Assembly (NCBI RefSeq): GCF_900105075.1 | Contig: NZ_FNSK01000003.1 | Span: 1-64,000, forward strand | DNA length: 64,000 bases | DNA from: Rhodobacter sp. 24-YEA-8 | Lineage (GTDB): Bacteria; Pseudomonadota; Alphaproteobacteria; Rhodobacterales; Rhodobacteraceae | Direction: 5' to 3' | In this document: piece by piece, positions 53,534 to 63,267 of the stretch | Position numbering within the stretch: position 1 is the first letter of the stretch | Layout: each line of letters starts with the position of its first letter | Made by a program: the position numbers and the translations under genes | The notes under the pieces: generated by a model | Databases searched by the model: none | What the model was told of the DNA's origin: nothing | The model's input: the letters and a program-made list of their open reading frames with translations, nothing else

Positions 53534-53681
53534 GGAGGCTCCCGTAATAAGAATCCGGGCCGGAGGGCCGCGGGGGCGAACATGTGGGGGAGCTGGCTTG
53601 AAATTCTGGCTTGCTCTATGGTTTCAGCGCTGCCGCGAAGACGATTTACGACAATTTTACCTGGTTGCCCTTCCAACACCT

Positions 53682-53696
53682 GACTATTTTCGTCAA
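53682..53696. promoter_or_regulatory. RirA-like iron box (TGA-N9-TCA)
   Basis: TGACTATTTTCGTCA matches the Iron-Rhodo/RirA pattern TGA-N9-TCA and lies upstream of the siderophore receptor on the minus strand, in an AT-rich part of the 590-base gap 53534-54124. The gap holds no gene. The pattern is short, so support comes mainly from position. Confidence 0.5.
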
Positions 53697-54124
53697 CACT
53701 TTGTGACACTTGGCACAACAGCAAGTGCCGTATGGCGTGATTGCTGCATCATAATTGCAACAGATCCGCCGATTCTGCCGGAAATTGGTGCGTTTACGCA
53801 AAGTCGCGGAAGGAATAACCCGCGACCTGATCCGGCTCGCACAGTGAACTGAGCAGCTCCGGTTGCCACATATGCCCTGACATAACAGCGGGCTCCGGAC
53901 GTCCCGACCTGTGAGCATCGTCATATGCGCGTCGCGGCGCACCGGAGCCGGGCTTTCAAAAGGGTGCGCCGCGCCCCTTGGAACACTATTAATTAGCCAA
54001 TTTGCCATATTAAAGAGGCTGAGCCGCGCAAGAGTGATCTTTGTCGGTGATGGCGGGGCGAGGCCCGCAGGAGGCTTGACCCCGGCCAGGGCAGGCCGGA
54101 TAGGGTGGCGCGTGATAGCGGAAA

Positions 54125-55384
54125 ATGTGCCAGAACAGCAAAGAGGGCAGGCAATTGTCAGGAAAGGGCAGCAATTCTGGCAGGCTTCGGCAGTATAACG
54201 AGCGTTTCCTCCTGCAGTCCCTGCGCCACCAGCGCGAAGCCTCCAAATCCGATCTCGCCCGTGTCGCGCATCTTACCCCCGCAGCGGTGGCTGATATTGT
54301 CGATGGGCTGGAGCAGGCAGGTTTCGTCAGGCAGGTTGGCAAAAGACTGGGCAAGCGCGGATCACCATCGGTTCTCTATGCCGTGAACCCGACGCGGCTC
54401 TACAGTATCGGCATCAAGATCGGTCGTCGCGCAATGGTGGCGGTGATGCTGGATTTCGCCGGCGAGATCTGCGCCCGGATGGAACAGGAATATGATTTCC
54501 CCGACCCGGCCCGGGTCCGGCGCGTGGGCAATGCCGCGATTGCGGATTTTCGCGCCCAGGCCGGCCGTGTGCCCGGGGCTGCTATGGCGGGTCTCGGCAT
54601 TGCCGCCCCCTATTTCCTTGGTGGGTGGAGCGAAAAGCTGGGCTTCCCCGCGAATCTGGGCAGCCGCTGGCACGCGCTGGATCTGGCGACCTTTTTCGAC
54701 AGCGGAGAGATGCCGGTTTTCGTAGAAAATGATGCGACGGCCGCCGCCCATGCCGAGCTTGTGCTTGGGAGCGGCACCCGGTTTCGCGATTTCATGCATA
54801 TTTCGATTGATACCTTTATCGGCGGCGGCCTGGTGCTGGATGGCAAGGTTCATACCGGCCCGAATGGAAACAGCGCGGCGCTCGGGCCGCTGCCGGTCTC
54901 ACCTTCAGGCCTGACCCCAGCGAAAGCGCCGTCTGCGCGCTATACCAGCTTGCTGCACCGCGCCTCGATCTGCGTGCTGATGGATCATCTGCATGCGCAG
55001 GGAATTGGGATCTCGCGCATGCGTGCGCTTGAGCCTTTACCCGAAGCGGCCCGCCAGCCGGTGCGGGACTGGACGCTGGATTGTGCGGGGGCGCTGGTCG
55101 AAGCGATCATCGCGATCACTTTAGTCATCGACCTCGAAGCAATCATCATTGACAGTATCCTGCCACGCAATCTGCATCTCGATCTTCTCGCGCAGGTGCA
55201 GGCGCGGTTCAATGAGGCTGGGGCCATCGGGATCATCGCACCCGAGTTACTGGGCGGCGGCTTTGGTGCCCTGGCTGCGCCGGTGGGGGCAGCAACCCTG
55301 CCTGTTTCGGCCTTGCTCGCACCGGATTCCAGTGTGCTGATGCTGGGAGAGCGGTCACACGCGCTGGCGGGGCGGCTGTCCTGA
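54125..55384 (+). CDS. ROK-family transcription regulator (NagC/XylR type)
   Basis: A 419-residue protein. N-terminal winged helix (YNERFLLQSLRHQREASKSD, VAHLTPAAVADIVDGLEQAG), followed by a ROK/sugar-kinase-like domain: IGIKIGRRAMVAVMLDFAGE, VFVENDATAAAHAELVLG and FIGGGLVLDGKVHTGPNG. The zinc motif Cys cluster of ROK kinases is absent, so it is likely a sugar-responsive repressor and not a kinase. No sugar operon is next to it. Its end overlaps the convergent response-regulator remnant by 30 bases. Confidence 0.88.
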   Translation: MCQNSKEGRQLSGKGSNSGRLRQYNERFLLQSLRHQREASKSDLARVAHLTPAAVADIVDGLEQAGFVRQVGKRLGKRGSPSVLYAVNPTRLYSIGIKIGRRAMVAVMLDFAGEICARMEQEYDFPDPARVRRVGNAAIADFRAQAGRVPGAAMAGLGIAAPYFLGGWSEKLGFPANLGSRWHALDLATFFDSGEMPVFVENDATAAAHAELVLGSGTRFRDFMHISIDTFIGGGLVLDGKVHTGPNGNSAALGPLPVSPSGLTPAKAPSARYTSLLHRASICVLMDHLHAQGIGISRMRALEPLPEAARQPVRDWTLDCAGALVEAIIAITLVIDLEAIIIDSILPRNLHLDLLAQVQARFNEAGAIGIIAPELLGGGFGALAAPVGAATLPVSALLAPDSSVLMLGERSHALAGRLS

Positions 55385-56256
55385 GCGCGGGGGGCTGTCC
55401 GTGGATACTACCTCGACCGCGCCCGCGAAATGATAGCCGATTGCACGTTCGGTCATGATTAACCGGGGATGTGCGGGGTCCGGTTCGATTTTGCGCCGGA
55501 GCCTCAGGATCAGAACGTCGATGGTGCGTTCATAAACTGCGTCATGCCCGCGCCGCGTCATATCCAAAAGTTGGGCGCGCGAAAGGACCCGTCCATGTGC
55601 GGCAAGCAGGGCCGCCAGAAGATCGAATTCGCCGACCTTCAGATCGACAGCATTGCCCTTCTGATCGGTCAGTCTGCGTCGCAGCGTGTCGAGCACCCAA
55701 CCGCCGAACCGGAAGCCTTCGCGCAGGGATGTATCTCCCGGACCCGGCAGCGCAGCACCTGTGCTGCGGCGCAAAACGGCGCGTATCCGCGCGGCGAGTT
55801 TCCATACTGCAGCTCAACCATTTCCGCCCGCAATTCCAGTGTCTTGCGGCTGGCCTCCAACAATTGCCCTATCGCCTGCGACAGCCCCCTGGCAAGATCG
55901 CGCACCCGCTGCCCGGCCTCTCCGGCGAAAGATGCGCTGTCGGGCAGATCCGCCACCAGCAGACCAAGATCGCGGATCATCCCATCGATCCGCACCGTTT
56001 CGGCCTCGAGCTGATTCATCACCTCGACCGAGCTGACAAAAGGGGCAAGTGCCGCCAGGGCCGTGCTTTGCTGCGCGAGCCTTGTAGCCGAGAGGATATC
56101 CGGAAGTCGCTCTTCACTGAGCGAGGTCAGCGCGCTGCCGGTACGATTGAGACCGCTGATGGCCAGAATGCCGGAGCCCAGCATCAGTGTCAGCATCGCG
56201 GCAATCGCGATCAGAAGCTTGGCCCTGACCGTGCGTGGCAGCGCGATTGCTGTCAT
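55355..56256 (-). pseudogene. two-component pair collapsed by internal deletion (kinase N-terminus joined to regulator C-terminus)
   Basis: Upstream part (56256 to about 55806): start of a TorS-like sensor kinase, with a membrane helix (LLIAIAAMLTLMLGSGILAI) and a helical sensing domain, ending in AEMVELQYG. Downstream part (about 55801 to 55355): end of an OmpR-class regulator, beginning KLAARIRAVLRRS and followed by the winged helix (LDTLRRRLTDQKGNAVDLKV, then LSRAQLLDMTRRGHDAVYER, TIDVLILRLRRKIEPDP). The kinase core and the receiver domain are both missing. The parts are in different frames, so the kinase piece runs to a stop at 55669. Neither original function can remain; the DNA-binding part might be expressed alone from 55774. 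Confidence 0.82.
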
Positions 56257-56428
56257 TGGCCCCTCCATATTGCCTGCGTGATGCACCTGGAGCATGCGCC
56301 TGTGCCGTCAAGGATGTCAAAGTGGCTCTTGAACCGATGGTTTTCTGATCTCAGGGTTTGATGATGCGATCCTCTTTTTTGCATGTAAGGATAAGGCAAG
56401 GCTCCGGGGGCGTTCTCCCGACGAAAGA

Positions 56429-57691
56429 CTATATTTGTTCATCGGCATCGACCGGATGAGCAGGTTCGCCGTGGCCTGACGCATCGACAAAGCCGACAGG
56501 AAGACGGCGTGTGAAAACCCATCCGAGCAAGGCTGCCGCGCTGAATGCCGCCCCCAGTGTCGAAACCCCGCCCCAGCCGGCATGCGCGTAGGCCGTCGTT
56601 GCTGCGATGGCTCCGATGGCGCTGCCGAGAGAGTAGAATGCCATATATCCGCCGACGAGCCGACTGCGCGCCTGCGGATGCCGGTCGAAAATGATGCTCT
56701 GATTGGTGACATGGACGGCCTGTACTGCGAGGTCCAGCACCACGACACCAGTCAACAGGGCGGGAATTGAGATCGGCAGCAATGCGATCAGCCCCCATGA
56801 CACCAGCAGGAGCGTTAGCGAGAGGCCGGTCGTCCATTGGCCGAGACCGCGATCCGCAAGCCTGCCCGCGCCCGTTGCAGCAATGGCCCCCGCCATGCCG
56901 ACCAGTCCGAACAGGCCGATCTGGCTGTGGGAATAGCCGAATGGCGCAGCGCTGAGCGGCAGCACCAGCGCGGTCCAGAAGGTGCTGAACGCTGCAAAGA
57001 TAAGCAAGGCGAGTATGCCGCGACCCAAAACCACGCGATCCGCCAGGAACAGAAGGGGGATGGAGCGCAAAGCCGCTGCGTAGCTGTCAGGGCTTTCCGG
57101 CGGCAGATTGCGCGGGAGGACGCGCCAAAGCAGTCCGGCCATCGCCAGTGTGAGGCCCGCCGAGGTCAGATAGACCGCCCGCCAACCGGCGAAGTCGGCG
57201 AGCATACCTGCGAAGAAGCGCGCGCCAAGGATGCCGATCACCACACCGCTCGTTACCATTCCAACAGCCTTGCCACGTTCGGCGGGCGTGGCGAGCGTCG
57301 CCGCGAAGGACACCAGCACCTGAACCAATACGGCGAACAATCCGACCGCAGCCATGCCGGCAAAGAGGATCGCTTCGGTCTTTGCGGTGCCGACGGCGAT
57401 CAGCGCGACAACGGACAGAAAGCCCTGTCCGACGACAAGTTTCCGGCGGTCAACCAGGTCGCCCATCGGCACGATGAAGATCAGGCCCAGCCCGTAACCC
57501 AGCTGCGTCAATGTCACCACAAGGCCGATCGCGGCCGGCGCGATCCCGAAATCCTGCGCCATCGCCTCAAGCAAGGGCTGAGCGAAATAGATGTTGGCGA
57601 CGCTGAGACCGGCGGCGATGGCGAAGGCCAGGGCGATGATCCTCGACAAGCTGCCATCCTTGCCGTGCGGGGTGCTGCTTTTGTGCTGCAT
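56429..57691 (-). CDS. MFS transporter (drug/arabinose exporter-like)
   Basis: A 420-residue major facilitator with 12 helices. Start MQHKSSTPHGKDGSLSRIIA, then LSVANIYFAQPLLEAMAQDF, GLIFIVPMGDLVDRRKLVVG (motif A) and FAATLATPAERGKAVGMVTS. The QPLLEAMAQDFG pattern is common in putative efflux MFS next to HxlR/MarR regulators. It is divergent from an HxlR gene with a perfect operator-like dyad between them. Substrate unknown. Confidence 0.9.
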   Translation of the reverse strand: MQHKSSTPHGKDGSLSRIIALAFAIAAGLSVANIYFAQPLLEAMAQDFGIAPAAIGLVVTLTQLGYGLGLIFIVPMGDLVDRRKLVVGQGFLSVVALIAVGTAKTEAILFAGMAAVGLFAVLVQVLVSFAATLATPAERGKAVGMVTSGVVIGILGARFFAGMLADFAGWRAVYLTSAGLTLAMAGLLWRVLPRNLPPESPDSYAAALRSIPLLFLADRVVLGRGILALLIFAAFSTFWTALVLPLSAAPFGYSHSQIGLFGLVGMAGAIAATGAGRLADRGLGQWTTGLSLTLLLVSWGLIALLPISIPALLTGVVVLDLAVQAVHVTNQSIIFDRHPQARSRLVGGYMAFYSLGSAIGAIAATTAYAHAGWGGVSTLGAAFSAAALLGWVFTRRLPVGFVDASGHGEPAHPVDADEQI

Positions 57692-57755
57692 GGTGATCCT
57701 GCTTGTAACTTCATTCTGGTCTCAATTCAGAACTACTTGTACGGGCAGTAATCCA

Positions 57756-57770
57756 GTTCTATTTTAGAAC
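57756..57770. promoter_or_regulatory. operator-like dyad between MFS and HxlR genes
   Basis: GTTCTA-TTT-TAGAAC is a perfect six-base inverted repeat, 30 bases before the HxlR start, and a partial second copy (GGTCT-N6-AGAAC) lies near 57717-57733. It is the obvious site for the HxlR regulator to control both divergent genes. Confidence 0.6.
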
Positions 57771-57799
57771 CAGATTCGCGATGATGGAGGTCGGCTGCG

Positions 57800-58237
57800 A
57801 TGGTGAAACGGGTCAGCCTGTGGAATTCCGGTTGTCCGGTGGCGCGGTCTCTCGATGTGATCGGCGACTGGTGGTCACTGCTCATCATCCGCGATGTCTT
57901 CGACGGTGTAAGGCGGTTCAGCGAGTTTCAGACCGGCCTCGGCATTGCCAGGGGGGTGCTGGCAACGCGGCTGCGCGATCTGACTGAACGCGGCATCCTG
58001 GAAATGGCGCCTGCCTCTGACGGCACCGCATATCGGGAATATGTCCTGACGGAGAAAGGGCGCGGCCTGTTTCTGGTGATCGTTGCGCTCCGCCAATGGG
58101 GTGAAGACCATCTTTACCACCCGGGCGAAGCACGATCATCACTGGTGGATATCGAAACCGGCGCTCCGGTCACTCGTCTGCAGCTGCATGCGGAAAATGG
58201 GCGGGCTGTCGGATGGGAAGAGACGCGGGTGCAGTAA
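57800..58237 (+). CDS. HxlR-family transcription regulator
   Basis: A 145-residue winged-helix regulator: NSGCPVARSLDVIGDWWSLL, then FQTGLGIARGVLATRLRDLT, GILEMAPASDGTAYREYVLT. The cysteine in SGCPVARS is the one used by many HxlR proteins to sense electrophiles or oxidants. Start ATG 57800 is chosen. Divergent from the MFS gene, which it probably controls through the dyad at 57756. Confidence 0.92.
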   Translation: MVKRVSLWNSGCPVARSLDVIGDWWSLLIIRDVFDGVRRFSEFQTGLGIARGVLATRLRDLTERGILEMAPASDGTAYREYVLTEKGRGLFLVIVALRQWGEDHLYHPGEARSSLVDIETGAPVTRLQLHAENGRAVGWEETRVQ

Positions 58238-58757
58238 GCCAGCCTCGGCCGCGTCAACCACGCGTTCCTGCTGCGGTCGTATGACGGCCTGATGATCCGG
58301 GCCGGGAAGTCCCGGTCCTCCGCCATCGACGGTAGACCTGCCCGGCACCCCGGCTATGACAGGTCACGGCGCTGCCGAAACTCCTCACCGCCTGAGCCGG
58401 AAAGCGTCTGCCCGGCTGCCTCCTCACGCCGCGTGCCGCATCAAACCCTGCGCAAAGGAAACCGTTCCGCACAGCAGATTTGTTCAGCAGCCTGTTAAGC
58501 CAGTGGCTGGATCTGCGGATAGTTCCGATAATAACAGAGCAAAGCGCTGATCCTGCCAGCGTTCCGAAATGTTGCGCTGCCAGATACCGCTTTCGCGCCT
58601 CATTCCGCTCCCCCATGCCGGCTGCGCCAGCAGCTGGCGCTCTCTGCGCTATGCGCTTTGCCCGGGTCTGCCGCTCTGCGCCTGGCGTCGTGTCGGGCAG
58701 GGGGGCCTGAATTATTCGCTTTATCATACAGACGGTTGTCGCTCTTTCACCCGATTG
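58238..58757. other. gene-free region upstream of ahpC
   Basis: About 520 bases without a supported gene; composition is that of the chromosome-like flanks. Only the last 100 bases, AT-richer, look like promoter DNA for ahpC. Confidence 0.45.
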
Positions 58758-58772
58758 ATAGGCTGCACCTAT
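58758..58772. promoter_or_regulatory. OxyR-box-like site upstream of ahpC
   Basis: ATAG-N7-CTAT, inside the perfect dyad GATAGG-ctgca-CCTATC (58757-58773), about 80 bases before ahpC. This is the OxyR half-site pattern, and oxyR is the third gene of the same cluster. A weaker AT-rich dyad (ATTGATCGAT) follows one turn later. Confidence 0.65.
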
Positions 58773-58850
58773 CGAAACTGCTCCATTGATCGATTTGTCA
58801 TTGCTGCGCCTGCATCCTAAAGGGGTCCGGAATTCTGCAAGGAGCTGACC

Positions 58851-59414
58851 ATGGCCATTATCAACAGCAAGATCCTCCCCTTCAAAGCACAGGCTTTCCG
58901 GCAGGGCAAATTCATCGAGGTGACCGAATCGGATGCTGTCGGCCAATGGTCGGTGTTCTTTTTCTACCCGGCCGATTTCACCTTTGTCTGCCCGACCGAA
59001 TTGGGCGATGTCGCAGATCACTATGCTGAATTGCAAAGCCGCGGCGTCGAAGTGTTCTCGGTCTCGACCGATACGCATTTCACGCATAAGGCCTGGCATG
59101 ACAGCTCGGACACGATCGGCAAGATCAACTACACCATGATCGGCGACCCGACCCATCAGCTGAGCCGCAGTTTCGGCGTGCTGCGCGAAGCTGAAGGCCT
59201 CGCAGACCGTGCAACCTTCATCGTCGACCCCGATGGTGTGATCCAGGCTTTTGAGATCACGGCCGAAGGCATCGGCCGCGATGCCGGGGATCTGCTGCGC
59301 AAAATCAAGGCTGCGCAATATGTCCGCGCCCATCCGGGCGAGGTCTGCCCGGCCAAATGGCAGGAAGGTGATGACACCCTTGCCCCTTCGCTGGATCTCG
59401 TTGGCAAGATCTGA
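58851..59414 (+). CDS. ahpC: alkyl hydroperoxide reductase AhpC
   Basis: A 187-residue typical 2-Cys peroxiredoxin, the usual length of the AhpC class. Peroxidatic Cys47 lies in [12 protein letters not shown] and resolving Cys166 in GEVCPAKW. It reduces H2O2 and organic peroxides and is recycled by AhpF, encoded next. Start ATG 58851 follows aaggagctgacc. Preceded by an OxyR-like box. Confidence 0.97.
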   Translation: MAIINSKILPFKAQAFRQGKFIEVTESDAVGQWSVFFFYPADFTFVCPTELGDVADHYAELQSRGVEVFSVSTDTHFTHKAWHDSSDTIGKINYTMIGDPTHQLSRSFGVLREAEGLADRATFIVDPDGVIQAFEITAEGIGRDAGDLLRKIKAAQYVRAHPGEVCPAKWQEGDDTLAPSLDLVGKI

Positions 59415-59436
59415 GGCGCGCGCCGCTGATCCTGTC

Positions 59437-59464
59437 TCCCCCGGGGGTGTCCCCTCGCCCCCGG
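59437..59464 (+). terminator. GC hairpin between ahpC and ahpF
   Basis: The gap of 84 bases holds CCCCCGGGGG followed by CCCCTCGCCCCCGGGA, which can form strong alternative stems. A partial terminator here would keep AhpC in excess over AhpF. Confidence 0.4.
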
Positions 59465-59498
59465 GACCTTCTGCTGACCCTGCCTGAAAGATTATCCG

Positions 59499-61064
59499 AT
59501 GCTCGACGCCGCTATGAAAACCCAGCTGAAGGGCTATCTGGAACGCCTTATGCGCCCGGTCGAGATCACCACTTTCGCGGGGGATGATGCAAAATCGAAA
59601 GATATGCTGGCGCTGATCGCCGATATTCGCGGCCTCTCGGATAAGATCACTGTCACCGAAGGCGCGGATGCGGCGCGGGTGCCGTCTTTCGCATTGTCTT
59701 CGCCTGGTCAGAATATCAGCCTGACTTTTGCGGGCCTGCCGATGGGGCATGAATTCACCTCGCTGGTACTGGCGCTTTTGCAGACCGGTGGCTATCCGGC
59801 AAAGGTCGAACAGGCGATCCAGGATCAGATCCGGGCGCTGAAGGGCCGGTTCCGCTTTGAGACCTATTTCTCGCTCTCCTGCCAGAACTGCCCCGATGTG
59901 GTGCAGGCGCTGAACCTGATGGCGGTGCTGAACCCCGGGATCGAGCATGTCGCCATCGACGGCGCGCTCTTCCAGGCAGAGGTTGACGCACGGCAGGTGA
60001 TGTCGGTTCCGACGATCTTTCTCAATGGTGAATTGTTCGGCGCGGGCCGGATGGATGCCGAACAGATCCTGGCAAAGATTGATACGGGTGCGGTGAGCCG
60101 CGCGGCAGAGAGCATCTCAGCCCAGGCGCCTTATGAGGTGCTGGTGGTCGGCGGAGGCCCGGCAGGTGCGGCGGCGGCGATCTATGCCGCGCGCAAGGGG
60201 ATCCGCACGGGCGTAGTCGCAGAACGCTTTGGCGGCCAGGTGCTCGACACGATGTCGATCGAGAACCTGATTTCGGTCCCGCATACCGAAGGACCGCAGC
60301 TCGCGCGTGCCCTGGAAACACATGTCCGCGAATATGAGGTCGATATTTTCAACACCCAGGTGGCCACCAGACTGGAAGAGGTCCCGGGGGGCTATCGGGT
60401 TACCCTGGCCTCGGGCGCCGCGCTCAACGCGACATCGGTGATCCTGTCGACGGGGGCGCGCTGGCGCAAAATGGGCGTGCCGGGCGAAGAGCAATATCTG
60501 GCAAAGGGCGTCACCTTCTGCCCGCATTGTGACGGGCCTTTGTTCAAGGGCAAGCGCGTTGCGGTGATTGGCGGTGGCAACTCCGGCGCCGAGGCGGCGA
60601 TTGATCTCGCCGGTCTTGTGACCCATGTGACCCTGATCGAATTCGACAAAGCCCTGCGCGCCGACGACGTGTTGCAGCGCAAGCTTCGCAGCCTGAAAAA
60701 CGTCACCATCCTGACCGAGACCCGCACCACCGAGGTCAAAGGCGATGGCAGCAGGGTCACGGGCCTTGCCTGTGAAGACCGCCGGAGTGGCGAGATCCGT
60801 GAGATCGCGCTGGAGGGGATCTTCGTGCAAATCGGGCTGATGCCGAATACAGGCTGGCTGAAATCCACGCTGACGCTCAGCCCGCGCGGCGAGATTGTGG
60901 TCGATGCCCATGGCGCAACCTCGCTGCCAGGGGTCTTTGCCGCCGGCGACTGCACCACCGCGCCCTATAAGCAGATCGTCATCGCCATGGGCGAAGGCGC
61001 AAGGGCCGGGCTCGCGGCCTTTGATCACCTCATACGTCTGCCGGTCGCCGAAAAGGCGGCCTGA
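59499..61064 (+). CDS. ahpF: alkyl hydroperoxide reductase subunit F
   Basis: A 521-residue flavoprotein. N-terminal double thioredoxin-like domain with the redox pair in [14 protein letters not shown]-binding [21 protein letters not shown] start, catalytic CxxC in [14 protein letters not shown]-binding [19 protein letters not shown] and the C-terminal [17 protein letters not shown]. Transfers electrons from NADH to AhpC. OxyR gene starts 14 bases later. Confidence 0.97.
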   Translation: MLDAAMKTQLKGYLERLMRPVEITTFAGDDAKSKDMLALIADIRGLSDKITVTEGADAARVPSFALSSPGQNISLTFAGLPMGHEFTSLVLALLQTGGYPAKVEQAIQDQIRALKGRFRFETYFSLSCQNCPDVVQALNLMAVLNPGIEHVAIDGALFQAEVDARQVMSVPTIFLNGELFGAGRMDAEQILAKIDTGAVSRAAESISAQAPYEVLVVGGGPAGAAAAIYAARKGIRTGVVAERFGGQVLDTMSIENLISVPHTEGPQLARALETHVREYEVDIFNTQVATRLEEVPGGYRVTLASGAALNATSVILSTGARWRKMGVPGEEQYLAKGVTFCPHCDGPLFKGKRVAVIGGGNSGAEAAIDLAGLVTHVTLIEFDKALRADDVLQRKLRSLKNVTILTETRTTEVKGDGSRVTGLACEDRRSGEIREIALEGIFVQIGLMPNTGWLKSTLTLSPRGEIVVDAHGATSLPGVFAAGDCTTAPYKQIVIAMGEGARAGLAAFDHLIRLPVAEKAA

Positions 61065-61078
61065 ACGGAGCGAATGGG

Positions 61079-61984
61079 ATGAAGCTGCGCGATCTGGAAT
61101 ACCTGGTGGCCCTTGCGGATCACCGCAATTTCCATCGCGCGGCCGAGATCTGCCATGTGAGCCAGCCGACCCTTTCGGGCCAGATCCGCAAGCTTGAAGA
61201 AATGCTGGGATTTGATCTTTTTGAACGCGCGCCGCGCAATCTGCTGATCACCGATGCGGGGCGTGAAGTGCTTGCTCATGCCCGCCGCGCCCTGGCAGAG
61301 ATCGGCCACATCCGGGATATTTCGGCCAGCCGCGCCAAAGGCGGGGCGCACAGGCTGCGGCTTGGCGTATTTCCGACGCTTGGCCCCTATTTCCTGCCCT
61401 GTCTGGTTCCGGCTTTCGTTGGCCGTTTTCCCAAGACAGAGCTGATCTTGCAGGAGGCCAAAAGCAGCCTGCTGATCCGGCAGCTGGCGGATGGCCAGCT
61501 TGATGCCGCCTTGCTGGCGCTGCCGGTGACCGAGCCCGGCCTCACCGGCCTGTCCCTGTTTTCGGAACCCTTCCGCCTTGCGGTGCCGGCGGCTCACCCC
61601 CTGGCCGGGCGCGAACGGATCTCGGCGGCGGAGATGTCCGGGCAGCGTCTCATGCTGCTTGAGAGCGGCCATTGTCTGCGGGACCAGGCGCTTGATCTGT
61701 GCCGCATCTCAGGCGCGGAAGAGGTCGACGATTTTCGTGGCACCAGCCTCGAGACACTGCGCCAGATGGTGATTGCCGGCATGGGGATGACGCTTTTGCC
61801 CAGACTTGCCTGCACCAGCACCGATGGTCTCAGCTGTATCGCCATTGCTGATCCCGGATTTGTACGGCGGATCGGATTGTTCTGGCGCAAAAGCAACAGC
61901 CGCATCGAGGTGATGAATTCGCTTGGCGGCCTGATCGCTGATGCGGCGCGGGGGCAGGGGCTGCGTCTCGACGAAACAGCCTGA
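61079..61984 (+). CDS. oxyR: LysR-family peroxide sensor OxyR
   Basis: A 301-residue LysR-type regulator. HTH: YLVALADHRNFHRAAEICHV, SQPTLSGQIRKLEEMLGFDL. The redox pair Cys199 and Cys208 in GHCLRDQALDLCR is at the same numbers as in E. coli OxyR, so it is a bona fide peroxide sensor. Same strand and close to ahpF, it should activate the operon through the box at 58758. Confidence 0.95.
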   Translation: MKLRDLEYLVALADHRNFHRAAEICHVSQPTLSGQIRKLEEMLGFDLFERAPRNLLITDAGREVLAHARRALAEIGHIRDISASRAKGGAHRLRLGVFPTLGPYFLPCLVPAFVGRFPKTELILQEAKSSLLIRQLADGQLDAALLALPVTEPGLTGLSLFSEPFRLAVPAAHPLAGRERISAAEMSGQRLMLLESGHCLRDQALDLCRISGAEEVDDFRGTSLETLRQMVIAGMGMTLLPRLACTSTDGLSCIAIADPGFVRRIGLFWRKSNSRIEVMNSLGGLIADAARGQGLRLDETA

Positions 61985-62216
61985 GCGCGATTGCCGGTCA
62001 GTTGCTCTGTGTCAGCATCAGCAGCAGCGTGACAACAGGCCGGATCGCGCCACGCCGCGGTTTCCTCCGCTTTGTGGCCAGAGATCTGGCGCCCGTGCCT
62101 CTGTCCGTGCGGTCTGAGCCGGAACTGCCGCTGCCTGCGCAATGTGGTGCAATTACTCCTCCCATGCCGCTGGCCAAAACCGGGGCGTGGTCTCACCGGT
62201 CACGCCCCCGTGCCGG

Positions 62217-62999
62217 TCAGGCGCTGGCAGGGATGGGGGTCGATTCACAGATATGAAGATGGGTCCGCCATCCGGCGCATTTTTCATGCAGCGCGTCTGG
62301 CAAGGCCCGGTCGGTGAACAGCGTGTCGATTTCAGCCAGACAAGCGATCCGCGCCGGCGCGGATCGGCCCAGCTTGCTGTGATCTGTGACCAGAAATGCC
62401 TGCCGGGCCTGGCGCAGGATTGCCCGGCTGACCCGCACCTCGGCCAGATCATAATCCAGCAGGTCGCCGTCCAGATCCAGCGCCGATGTGCCGATAACCG
62501 CGTAATCCACCTTGAACTGTTCGATGAACTGGGTGGCAAGTTCGCCCACCAGGCCGCCATCCGAGCGGCGCAGCGCGCCCCCCGCCACCATGATCTCGCA
62601 GCCCGGATTATCCGCGAGAATATTGGCAACATTCATGTTGTTGGTGATGACCGTGATATTCGAATGGTGGATCAGTGCGCGCGCCACGGCTTCGGTTGTC
62701 GTGCCAAGGTTGAGGATCAGGCTGGAATTGTCGGGGATCGCTGCGGCGCAGGCGGTGGCGATCGCGGCCTTGGCCTCGGAATGCAGACGGCGGCGCGCCT
62801 CATAGCCCAGATTGACCATGCCCATACGGGGCACCGCCCCGCCATGGACGCGGTCAAGCAGCCCCGCCTCGGCCAGATCCGTCAGGTCGCGGCGGATGGT
62901 CTGCAGGGTCACGTCGAAACGATGCGCCAGATCCTCAACGACAACCCGGCCCTCGGCCCGGGCAAGTTCTACGATCTGGTTTTGCCGGATGCTCAGCAC
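62217..62999 (-). CDS. DeoR-family transcription regulator (GlpR-like)
   Basis: A 260-residue repressor. HTH: IRQNQIVELARAEGRVVVED, FDVTLQTIRRDLTDLAEAGL, with HGGAVP; effector domain IPDNSSLILNLGTTTEAVAR, then YAVIGTSALDLDGDLLDYDL. No ATG is near the conserved start; the GTG at 62999 (VLSIRQNQ) preceded by aaggcg-like bases is used. Divergent from glpD, 268 bases away, so a glycerol-3-phosphate repressor role is likely. Confidence 0.88.
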   Translation of the reverse strand: MLSIRQNQIVELARAEGRVVVEDLAHRFDVTLQTIRRDLTDLAEAGLLDRVHGGAVPRMGMVNLGYEARRRLHSEAKAAIATACAAAIPDNSSLILNLGTTTEAVARALIHHSNITVITNNMNVANILADNPGCEIMVAGGALRRSDGGLVGELATQFIEQFKVDYAVIGTSALDLDGDLLDYDLAEVRVSRAILRQARQAFLVTDHSKLGRSAPARIACLAEIDTLFTDRALPDALHEKCAGWRTHLHICESTPIPASA

Positions 63000-63267
63000 C
63001 AAGGAGTCGCGCCTTCTGCAAGGGTTCGTTTCATGCGCGGTTTTGTCCGCCGTTTTGCCGTTGTGATGCGGAAGAATACGGAAGGCAAGCCCGCGTGCAA
63101 GCCTGCGAGACGGCAAAAGCGAAAATTTAGACGCAGCATTTACGCCGCATCGCGGCAATTAATGTTCTTTAATGGCAAAATCGCGCAAAAACGAAAATGC
63201 ATGCTTGACCGATGAAATCTGGCTGCTACTCGTTGATGGGCACGAAATTCGAGCTGAGGGAGAGAGG

